DNA of 6,129 nt from Holophagaceae bacterium (GTDB lineage: Bacteria > Acidobacteriota > Holophagae > Holophagales > Holophagaceae), in assembly GCA_025353305.1 (NCBI GenBank), contig JANXQX010000268.1, forward strand, positions 1-6,129, written 5' to 3'. Made by a program: the position numbers and the translations under genes. The notes under the pieces were generated by a model, which had not been told where the DNA came from, made no database searches, and worked only from the letters and a program-made list of their open reading frames with translations. Shown here one piece after another: positions 1 to 5,226 of this stretch (positions within the stretch are counted from its first letter, which is position 1; the number at the start of each line of letters is the position of its first letter).

Positions 1-1186
1 CCCCGAAGCCACGCTTGGCGAGGTGGGCCTTCAGGGCCGCCACGGCACCGTCAAAGGTCATGTCGGGCACCAGCCGCAAATCCAGCTTGGCGACCGCGCG
101 GTGGGGCAATACCGTCTTTCCGCCGGGGCCGGTATAGCCTCCCACGAGACCTTCGATGTTCACGGTGGGCCGGGATACCAGGTTGGCCAAGGACTCGCGC
201 CAGGTGGCGTCATGGGACCAGCGTTGCACCCCCAACTGCTTTTTGGCTTCGGCCTCGCTGCGACGCTGGGCGGCCATATCCACCAGCTTCGCCTCTGAAG
301 CGGACAGGGCGCGCGCCTTATCCGCAAACCCCTCGATGGCCGGGTCGCCATTGGCGTCCACCAAGGTCGCCAGGGCCTGGATCAGATGAAAAGCGGGGCT
401 GTCCAAGGTGGCCCGAAGGGAGGAGTGGACATCCTTGGCCGGGCCGCGTCCCCACTTGGCGCCATCGGAAATGAGTTCAAGCTCCACCACCCCCTTGGCA
501 CCCAGGGATACGTTGATCTCGCCGTCCGAACCCTGGCCGGCCCCCGGCATGAAGACGCCCATGGTTTTTTGTAATGCGGCCTGGACCTCCGGCTTGCGGA
601 CCACTTGCGCGAAATGGGGAGAGCCGATCTCCTCTTCCCCCTCGGCCACCAGCACGAGGTTGACGGGCAGCTTGCGGCCCGCGCCGCGAATGGCGTGCAG
701 GGCCGCCAGGAAGGCCGACTCGGGTCCCTTCTGGTTGACCGCGCCCCGGCCGACCATGACCTTGCCGAAGCCCGGCTTGTCCACGATGCGGGCCTCCAGC
801 GGAGGCGACGACCACTCCTTGGGATCGAACTGCTTCACGTCGTACATGAAGTAGAGCCCGACGGTCCTGGCTGCGCCCGCATCCAGCCGCGCGAAGACGC
901 CAGGCTTGCCCTCGGTGGGAATCCGTTCCACCTGCTGGAAACCGGCCTCCCTGAGCAGGGCCATCATCCGCTCCACACCGGTTTCTGAATTGAGCCCTTC
1001 GGCGGCAATGCTGGGAAGGGCGATCCAGTCCTGCAGCCGCTTGACGGCTTCGCCATGGTGCGCCCGGATCTGTTCGTAGATGGGTTGCAAGGCGCTGCCA
1101 GGGGCGGCCGGTGCGCCGGAGGAACCCTGCCCGGCCAAAGGCTGTACGAGTAGAGCCGGGGCCATCAGAAAGGCAAGCCTGCGCAT
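1..1186 (-). CDS. Secreted M20-family metallopeptidase homologue with substituted metal ligands (3' end outside window)
   Basis: 395 residues are visible and the end lies beyond position 1. The start at 1186 is supported by AGGAG (1192-1196) five bases upstream. Residues 1-20 look like a signal peptide (MRRLAFLMAPALLV, then a small-residue LAGQ site), so export is likely. The body follows the carnosinase/dipeptidase-type M20 plan: the YDVKQFDP region (115-122), GRGAVNQKGP (147-156), AEGEEEIGSP (181-190), the dimerisation-domain motif DVHSS (252-256) and YTGPGGKTVLP (351-361) followed by RLVP (371-374). Family members are di-zinc hydrolases that cleave dipeptides or related amides. The catalytic Glu pair (E185, E186) and H254 are present. 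The usual ligand His is Met114, the bridging Asp is Asn151, and no Asp is found near P214 where a further ligand is expected. Zinc hydrolase activity is therefore doubtful; an altered metal site, a non-catalytic role or a diverged subfamily are possible. The family call is firm, the substrate unknown. Confidence 0.9.
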   Translation of the reverse strand, partial: MRRLAFLMAPALLVQPLAGQGSSGAPAAPGSALQPIYEQIRAHHGEAVKRLQDWIALPSIAAEGLNSETGVERMMALLREAGFQQVERIPTEGKPGVFARLDAGAARTVGLYFMYDVKQFDPKEWSSPPLEARIVDKPGFGKVMVGRGAVNQKGPESAFLAALHAIRGAGRKLPVNLVLVAEGEEEIGSPHFAQVVRKPEVQAALQKTMGVFMPGAGQGSDGEINVSLGAKGVVELELISDGAKWGRGPAKDVHSSLRATLDSPAFHLIQALATLVDANGDPAIEGFADKARALSASEAKLVDMAAQRRSEAEAKKQLGVQRWSHDATWRESLANLVSRPTVNIEGLVGGYTGPGGKTVLPHRAVAKLDLRLVPDMTFDGAVAALKAHLAKRGFG

Positions 1187-1191
1187 GAGAA

Positions 1192-1196
1192 CTCCT
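1192..1196 (-). promoter_or_regulatory. Ribosome binding site of the M20 homologue
   Basis: AGGAG on the minus strand, separated by five bases from the ATG at 1186-1184. It fixes the start in front of the signal peptide. I found no convincing -35/-10 pair upstream. Confidence 0.75.
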
Positions 1197-1234
1197 GGGG
1201 GATGTTGGAACATTCTTGCATCCCGATCCGCATT

Positions 1235-1249
1235 CCCACCAGGGGTGGG
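1235..1249. repeat. Short hairpin upstream of the M20 homologue
   Basis: CCCACC (1235-1240) and GGTGGG (1244-1249) form a perfect 6-bp stem with a 3-base loop, 49 bases upstream of the M20 start. There is no T run on either side, so it is not a standard terminator. If transcribed it would lie in the 5' leader of the M20 mRNA. Its function is unknown. Confidence 0.4.
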
Positions 1250-1350
1250 TCACTGGCCGCGAGAGCAGCTAAATCCCCTCTAACAGACGAGACCGACAGG
1301 CGTCCATGACAGCAGCCGTCCTGCTCGGCCATGGAGAGCTCGATGGATTG

Positions 1351-1401
1351 CCCGTGGAAAGCCGGGTCCTCCCCATGGAAACCCAAATCGGTTTCCACGG
1401 G
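1351..1401. repeat. Overlapping inverted repeats with a shared arm (alternative hairpins)
   Basis: CCCGTGGAAA (1351-1360) is perfectly complementary to TTTCCACGGG (1392-1401), a 10-bp inverted repeat with a 31-base spacer. The same right arm also pairs with 1372-1383: 8 bp (TGGAAACC with GGTTTCCA), one mismatch, then 3 more bp, with a 6-base loop (1384-1389). The two left arms are near-copies 21 bases apart. Only one stem can form at a time. No coding frame or T tract explains it. Confidence 0.6.
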
Positions 1402-1481
1402 TTCCCCCCGCCTTCCCACAGGCAACGGCGCACGGCGCCGCCCTCCGGGTCCACAACCTCCCCACAGCCTCGGGCTACGCC

Positions 1482-1504
1482 TGGAAAGCAAACACTGCTT
1501 TCCA
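1482..1504. repeat. Perfect 9-bp hairpin related to the 1351-1401 repeats
   Basis: TGGAAAGCA (1482-1490) pairs perfectly with TGCTTTCCA (1496-1504) around a 5-base loop. Its stem shares the TGGAAA/TTTCCA core with the hairpins at 1351-1401, about 100 bases away, while the loops differ. The flanks lack a T run. It could be a repeat-family member, a protein-binding site or a structured RNA element; I cannot choose. Confidence 0.6.
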
Positions 1505-1839
1505 CAGGACGCTCCGGTCCGACAGCCTCCGCAGCAGGGCAGGGGTCATCAGCAGGGAGATTCGAAACCCAAACAACTCAAGCCACAGGAACAATAGGTC
1601 CACCAGATAACGATCCAGGGGGACCGGGCAGGCCAGCTTGGCGGGAGATCCACCCGAGAAAAATCAACCCGCGTAAGGGAAATGCACCATTCAGCAGTGC
1701 AAGTGCACCAGCGGAACCCAAGCTTGATGGTTCCCCGAACTTACAAAAAGGGGATTGAGGAGCCCTACTCCGGGTCGTACAACCCCACACCGTCAGGCCG
1801 GCTCCGCCACCCGCGATTTGCTCACTGTTTTCGTTTAGC

Positions 1840-1866
1840 TAGTGGGTCAGTTTCTGATGTCGCCTG
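1840..1866 (+). mobile_element. Possible end remnant of an IS21-type insertion sequence
   Basis: The sequence around GTGGGTCAGTTTCTGATG (1842-1859) resembles the repeated GGGTCAGTTTT-type terminal motif I associate with IS21-family ends. No istA or istB coding sequence is present, so at most this is a leftover end. GTGGGTCA also occurs at 1245-1252 in the same orientation, which may be chance. Recognition is from memory of the motif only. Confidence 0.25.
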
Positions 1867-1910
1867 AAAGCCCCGGCTGAGGAGGATGCCGACCCCTGTC
1901 CTTGCGATGG

Positions 1911-2417
1911 TCAGTTGAAACTGCGCGAGTCGGTGAATTTTCGATAGGCCTCGATCTGGCTGTGGGAAACGGAAGGCCGGACTCGACCGAGGACTCGAAG
2001 AAATTGCGCGGTCCCGATCTGGGTACGGTCCCTCATTGCTTCCCGAGCAGCTTCGTTGACTAAAAAGGAGATGTCACTGGATACAAAGCAGTCCGTTTCG
2101 CGGGCGATCTGGTCCAGATTGCATTCTGGGTCCACCGGTCTTTTTCCCAGGAGGAGGACCAGAAGTTCCCGTCGAGCTTGTTCATCCGGAGGGGGGAGGT
2201 AGATGACTTTATCCAGGCGTCCTGTACGTAGGATGGCTGGGTCCACTCTCTCTGGGCGGTTTGTGGCTGCGATGATGAAAATACCTCGCTTGTGGCACTC
2301 AGTCATCTGCACGAGGAACTCGTTAACCTCTGAGGCATAGCTGTGGCTCAGTCCGTCCTCTCGGCTTGGCATCACGGCATCGATCTCATCAATGAAGAGG
2401 ATTGTCGGTGCGTTGTC
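1911..2417 (-). pseudogene. AAA+ ATPase (CDC48/SpoVK-like), C-terminal remnant lacking Walker A
   Basis: About 168 residues are readable from DNAPTILFIDEIDAV (2417 downward) to the TGA at 1911-1913. In order: Walker B (ILFIDEID), sensor 1 (IIAATNRP), the arginine-finger region (DPAILRTGRLDK), the lid helix with SSDISFLVNEAAREA, and a C-terminal tail with RPSVSHSQIEAYRKF, the arrangement of the classical AAA clade (COG0464 type). Everything before Walker B is absent: no GxxGxGK[ST] Walker A, no N-terminal domain and no start codon. Upstream in this frame (2418-2732) the translation is merely the shadow of the recombinase. Without Walker A it should not bind ATP normally, so I call it a pseudogene. 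The break coincides with the end of the recombinase. Its GC (29/60 at 2041-2100) matches the restriction island, not the recombinase. Confidence 0.85.
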
Positions 2418-3400
2418 GGTACCGGCGCCGTTGACTCTTTCGTGAACGTGGGGATCGCGTCCCGCAGCTCGCCGAGCGCCAGGTGGTCCGGGTAGCGCTG
2501 GGTGGTTTCCAGGCTGGCGTGCCCAAGGAGCTTCTGGAGTCCGATCACACTTCCCCCGTTGCGGATGTAGCCGGTCGCGAAGGTGTGGCGGTAGGCGTGG
2601 GGCGAGACGGGTTTCTCGATGGCCGAGCGCCTCCGCAGCGCGTCCACAACGCGGCTGAGGGTTCGCACGTCGATCCGGCGGTCTACGCTCGCACGTGGAT
2701 TCGCTTCGTCCCCATTCCGGCGCCCGGCACACTCCGCGAGGAATACGGGTCCCGCGCTTCCCGGGCGGCGACCCGTGTCCTGCAAGTAGCGGTGCAGGGA
2801 GGTTGCAACCTCTGGCTGCACGGGCACCAGGCGGTCCTTCCCGCCCTTGCCGCCGCGGACGTGGAGCATGTACCCCCCGTCTAGGTCCTGGCGAAGGTCC
2901 GACACATTGAGGCCCACCGCTTCGGAAGCCCGTAGTCCGCTGCCCAGCAGCACCAAGAGGATCGCCTGCTCACGGCTGGTGCGGCACGCGGGCAAGAGGG
3001 CCTGGATCTCACCCGCGTTGAGAATCACGAAGGGTCGGATGACATCGGCTTTGGGGCTCTTGAGGAGGCGGCGGAGGGCACCCTCGTCGAGATGGCCGCC
3101 GCCGACGTCGCTGGCCCAGATTAGGAAGGACCGCAGCGCCGCGAGCGCCTGGGCATGGGTGGCCGGGCCGCGGCCATCCTTCAGCAAGCGCCCGCGATGC
3201 TCCGCGAGCTTGACCGGGTCCAGCTCGAAGAGCGTGCGCACCCCCATGGCTCGAAAGGCCGCTTCAAGGTGGCGCTTGTAGGCACGCCGCGTATGGGCAC
3301 TGTCCACCGCACCCCCTAGAAACATTTCTAGGGTTACTTCGAGATCGCCGGGGGCGTTTGCGATCACCCTTTCAACGGGGAGGGTTCGCATCTCACGCAC
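2372..3400 (-). CDS. Tyrosine recombinase (XerC/D-like integrase) with an out-of-frame C-terminal tail
   Basis: 342 residues from a GTG at 3400; an ATG three codons in (3391) is an alternative and neither has a strong ribosome binding site. Residues about 20-100 form the SAM-like core-binding domain and about 120-320 the catalytic domain. The catalytic set is complete: R157 (GLRASE), K185 (RGGKGGK), H268 and R271 (PHAYRH), H294 (LLGHAS) and nucleophile Y303 (TTQRY). Such enzymes cut and rejoin DNA at specific sites and drive integration, excision or dimer resolution. Credible recombinase sequence ends near ELRDAIPTF (311-319) or slightly later; the last ~15 residues are ATPase DNA read in the wrong frame, so the native stop has probably been lost. 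The core is intact, so activity is plausible. It is strongly GC-rich (45/60 at 3121-3180), unlike both flanks, which suggests separate origin. Confidence 0.9.
   Translation of the reverse strand: MREMRTLPVERVIANAPGDLEVTLEMFLGGAVDSAHTRRAYKRHLEAAFRAMGVRTLFELDPVKLAEHRGRLLKDGRGPATHAQALAALRSFLIWASDVGGGHLDEGALRRLLKSPKADVIRPFVILNAGEIQALLPACRTSREQAILLVLLGSGLRASEAVGLNVSDLRQDLDGGYMLHVRGGKGGKDRLVPVQPEVATSLHRYLQDTGRRPGSAGPVFLAECAGRRNGDEANPRASVDRRIDVRTLSRVVDALRRRSAIEKPVSPHAYRHTFATGYIRNGGSVIGLQKLLGHASLETTQRYPDHLALGELRDAIPTFTKESTAPVPTTHRQSSSLMRSMP
2402..2420. repeat. 8-bp direct repeat at the recombinase/ATPase junction
   Basis: TTGTCGGT occurs at 2402-2409 and again at 2413-2420, period 11. The left copy lies within the conserved ATPase codons just before Walker B (A-P-T-I), and the right copy is at the last position where ATPase sequence is credible. 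It may be a recombination footprint or chance; no third copy was noticed at the far side of the recombinase. Confidence 0.45.
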
Positions 3401-3600
3401 TCGAACAACCCCCCGAGGCGGATGAACGCCGCCACTTGGCTGGTTGTGTCGGCGCCAGCGTCATCTCCCGCGAGCCACCGTTGCCGGGCAAGTTCTTCTT
3501 CGATGCGGGCGCAGGCTTCCGGTTCCCGGAGGACAGCGGGATCCTTGTCTCTCGATCCTGCATGAGACCCCGTGGCATAGAATCCAGTCGAGGCCCCATC
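3364..3600 (-). pseudogene. Small broken or frameshifted coding region overlapping the recombinase start
   Basis: This minus-strand frame is open from directly after the TAA of the 251-residue gene to a TGA at 3364-3366, with no ATG. From about 3546 down it looks protein-like: DKDPAVLREPEACARIEEEL, then ARQRW, and further on AAFIRLGGLFECVRC, with high GC at third positions. It overlaps the first 37 bases of the recombinase frame. An ATG with following codons MQDRE lies in a neighbouring frame at about 3561; a single-base shift there would join MQDRE to DKDPAV, suggesting a frameshifted start. It may be a remnant of a small partner gene of the recombinase. I do not recognise the family. Confidence 0.4.
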
Positions 3601-4356
3601 TTAGGCCTCCTCTGGGTCTTCAATGAATTGCAAGAACCGCCTCCCCACTGGGCTCAACTCAACAAGAGGGTGCCGCGTCTTCACCACGAAATTCTTGTAA
3701 TCGTCCTTCATCCGCCGAAGCTTCTCCTGGACGGACTCAGGCTCATCTGTCGTACCAAATGTCGGGGGTGTCCTGACCAGGTCGCAGCCCTGCAACTCCC
3801 TGAAATAAAGGAAACAGTCGTCCAGTTGGACCGGCAACCCATGTTTGATCAATACCTGGAACAGGGCCAGGTGCTGAGTCAGCCCCCCAAGCTGGCTCCG
3901 GAGTTCTTCAATCTTCCGAAGCATCCGCAGGTGGGTCGGTGTCAGTTCGTCGATGTAGCGGACGAACACCATTCGCTCATCGGCGCCCTCGATGCCCTCA
4001 AGCGCCGTATTGAGCACCGCGTTCTGCAATGCCCGCAGCTTTTCTTCTTGATGGGTTTTGGCCGTGGCCTGACCGGCGGCGACCGCGATGGCGGCCACCT
4101 CCCGGGCCTTTTCGGGAGACTCGAGGTTGGACAGCCGATCATCGTGGTAGGTGAACCGCTCTTCCAGAGAACTGGCCCATCCCCTGGTTTTTTCAGCCGT
4201 GTGCCACGCTACGAGACCTCCCAGTCCCTCAGAGAGGACGCTGCCGCCAGGGAGAATGCCCAGGCCGACCTTCATGGCGAGCACCACGCCCGAGACGAGA
4301 CGGGATTCACCGGGGGGAGTCGCGACCGAGAACTCTGGGGGTCGAACGGGTTCCAT
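3601..4356 (-). CDS. Unrecognised 251-residue protein with hydrophobic N-terminal stretch and helical C-terminal region
   Basis: The start at 4356 is chosen for its GGAGG (4362-4366) five bases upstream; an in-frame ATG at 4464 would read through a palindrome and AT-rich leader and is less likely. Residues 20-52 are hydrophobic and glycine-rich (VSGVVLAMKVGLGILPGG), possibly membrane-associating. Residues 60-130 are charged and helical (HQEEKLRALQNAVLNTALEG), followed by DELTPTHLRMLRKIEEL (136-152) and a winged-helix-like tail with HPLVELSPVGRRFLQFI (229-245). The HQEEKL...RNAVLN...TPxHLRxL pattern reminds me of uncharacterised proteins found near mobile and defence genes, similar in outline to the DUF4393 type, but I cannot confirm this. 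It is third after hsdR on the same strand, 129 bases from the gene before. Role unknown; part of a restriction-linked island by position. Confidence 0.75.
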   Translation of the reverse strand: MEPVRPPEFSVATPPGESRLVSGVVLAMKVGLGILPGGSVLSEGLGGLVAWHTAEKTRGWASSLEERFTYHDDRLSNLESPEKAREVAAIAVAAGQATAKTHQEEKLRALQNAVLNTALEGIEGADERMVFVRYIDELTPTHLRMLRKIEELRSQLGGLTQHLALFQVLIKHGLPVQLDDCFLYFRELQGCDLVRTPPTFGTTDEPESVQEKLRRMKDDYKNFVVKTRHPLVELSPVGRRFLQFIEDPEEA

Positions 4357-4361
4357 GAAGG

Positions 4362-4366
4362 CCTCC
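4362..4366 (-). promoter_or_regulatory. Strong ribosome binding site of the 251-residue gene
   Basis: GGAGG on the minus strand, five bases from the ATG at 4356-4354. It decides between this start and the more distal in-frame ATG at 4464, which has no such motif. Confidence 0.75.
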
Positions 4367-4381
4367 GAGGAAAGAATACGC

Positions 4382-4401
4382 CCGATAATGCCTATTATCG
4401 G
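4382..4401. promoter_or_regulatory. Palindromic operator-like site upstream of the 251-residue gene
   Basis: CCGATAAT (4382-4389) and ATTATCGG (4394-4401) form a perfect 8-bp inverted repeat around four bases (GCCT). It lies 25 bases upstream of the start at 4356, next to an AT-rich stretch (4402-4413), and GATAAT within it could serve as a -10 element on the minus strand, though no good -35 is seen. The symmetry and placement suit a dimeric repressor site; this is inferred from position. Confidence 0.5.
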
Positions 4402-4428
4402 ACATATTATTTTCCTCAAGCGCTTTTC

Positions 4429-4443
4429 TTGGGGTAGCCCCAA
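4429..4443. repeat. Short hairpin between the two unrecognised genes
   Basis: TTGGGG (4429-4434) and CCCCAA (4438-4443) form a perfect 6-bp stem with a 3-base loop, 43 bases after the stop of the 206-residue gene. On the minus strand it is followed by GAAAAG rather than a T run, so it is not a standard intrinsic terminator. Confidence 0.35.
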
Positions 4444-4485
4444 CAAACGTGCAACCAGGGGCAAAGTAGCCCGAATAGTGGGGGC

Positions 4486-5106
4486 TCATTCAGGAAAAAG
4501 CTCATTCAGTGAATTCATGAAGAGATGCCCTGCCACATACGTAGGGGCTTCCTGCTTATGAAACCCGGCCTGGGCAGCTGGAGCACCAATCAAATCGCGA
4601 AATTTATTCAATTCAAGCCCTGAATTGTCGTGGTGGTATTGGGCTAGGGCATTCCAATCTCCTGTTTTAAACCAGGTCCTTGCATGGCCCGCAACCTCCT
4701 GCCGACGTTTTGGCATCTCAACCTGAAACAGATCGAGTAAACAGCCGCACCACCGATGCCAAATCAGTAGGATCGCGGCGCACTCCGAGAGGCGCAAGCC
4801 TGCATGGGAACCAAGCATGCCGGCCAAGGGATCCCAAACACGAGGAACAAACCGACCCAATTGCGTCCCTGTGTCAGTGCTATTGAGAAACGAAACCAAG
4901 GATCCGCAATCAGCCAACGTCCCGCGGACGCGGACGAAATCAGTCCATAGTTTTGGACTCCCGGTGTATTTGAAGTGCCACATTGAATCAGGCAGCGCGG
5001 ACCTCGCTTGCACAAGCGCAGTCACAAGCTCGCGATGGTGTTCTTCGAAGCTAAGCGAGGAGGATGACGGGCCACACTGAATTTCTATCCAGGGTTCAAA
5101 CAGCAT
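4486..5106 (-). CDS. Unrecognised 206-residue protein downstream of hsdR
   Basis: Starts with ATG at 5106 preceded by GGGGA (5114-5118), a moderate ribosome binding site seven bases away. No signal peptide is seen and I do not recognise the family. The visible make-up is a mixed N-terminal part (FEPWIEIQCG), several Trp-rich positions (W43, W54, W91, W116, W119), a hydrophobic helix-like segment with a cysteine pair (AAILLIWHRWCGCLLDLF, 110-127), then a basic helical stretch (PKRRQEVAGHARTWF, 132-146). It lies 120 bases after hsdR on the same strand and has low GC (28/60 at 4621-4680), like an acquired gene. It may be an accessory gene of the restriction locus or an independent cargo gene. 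The long uninterrupted frame, protein-like composition and ribosome binding site support it being real. Confidence 0.7.
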   Translation of the reverse strand: MLFEPWIEIQCGPSSSSLSFEEHHRELVTALVQARSALPDSMWHFKYTGSPKLWTDFVRVRGTLADCGSLVSFLNSTDTGTQLGRFVPRVWDPLAGMLGSHAGLRLSECAAILLIWHRWCGCLLDLFQVEMPKRRQEVAGHARTWFKTGDWNALAQYHHDNSGLELNKFRDLIGAPAAQAGFHKQEAPTYVAGHLFMNSLNELFPE

Positions 5107-5226
5107 CGCTTCTTCCCCAAAAATGTTCTAAATCAGTCGCCCGGGCTCATGTGGTCAAGATCTAACCGGTCGGAGTCAACGTACCCTATCTCCGGGCGAG
5201 ATGGTTCCCCCTGAAATCACTAGACC

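Larger units (their letters stand above)
1187..1910. other. 724-base gene-free region between the M20 homologue and the ATPase remnant
   Basis: Open frames here translate to low-complexity Pro/Gly/Ser/Arg-rich sequence with no recognisable domain, so I call no gene. The stretch holds a 6-bp hairpin at 1235-1249, a cluster of TGGAAA/TTTCCA motifs forming hairpins at 1351-1504, a GGAACC...GGTTCC inverted repeat at about 1717-1738 and a possible insertion-sequence end at about 1840-1866. It must contain the promoter of the M20 homologue (minus strand, somewhere right of 1196) and is the likely boundary between host-type DNA and the lower-GC island. Confidence 0.6.

Noticed and set aside
1390..1508. 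TTTCCACA/TTCCCACA sequences as DnaA boxes and a replication origin
   Set aside because: The best 9-mer differs at two positions from TTATCCACA, there is no AT-rich unwinding region and no dnaA, dnaN or rep gene nearby.
1306..1758. 150-codon plus-strand open frame and overlapping frames in the gene-free region
   Set aside because: The translations are low-complexity Pro/Gly/Ser-rich, run through hairpin arms in several frames and show no domain or ribosome binding site.
2418..2732. N-terminal 105 residues of the open frame that includes the ATPase remnant
   Set aside because: The frame overlaps the recombinase on the same strand in another phase, and the translation (Pro/Arg-rich) has no AAA+ character.
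3441..3459. TTGTGTCGGCGCC near 3444 as the second attachment site matching TTGTCGGTACCGGCGCC at 2413
   Set aside because: The match needs a gap and a mismatch and is mostly the common GGCGCC word, so it is too weak to call flanking att sites.
4429..4443. Intrinsic terminator after the 206-residue gene
   Set aside because: The 6-bp stem is followed by GAAAAG in the transcribed direction, not by a T run.
4357..4464. 36-residue N-terminal extension of the 251-residue protein from the ATG at 4464
   Set aside because: It would translate the palindrome and AT-rich leader, has no ribosome binding site, and the ATG at 4356 has a strong one.
4680..4705. Rx5H pattern (R135 to H141) in the 206-residue protein as a HEPN ribonuclease motif
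   Set aside because: The short pattern occurs easily by chance and no other HEPN feature, such as the conserved polar residue before it in a four-helix fold, can be made out.
5107..5226. Promoter for the 206-residue gene using a TTGACC or TTGACT box between 5150 and 5185
   Set aside because: No acceptable -10 hexamer occurs at 16-18 bases from either box.
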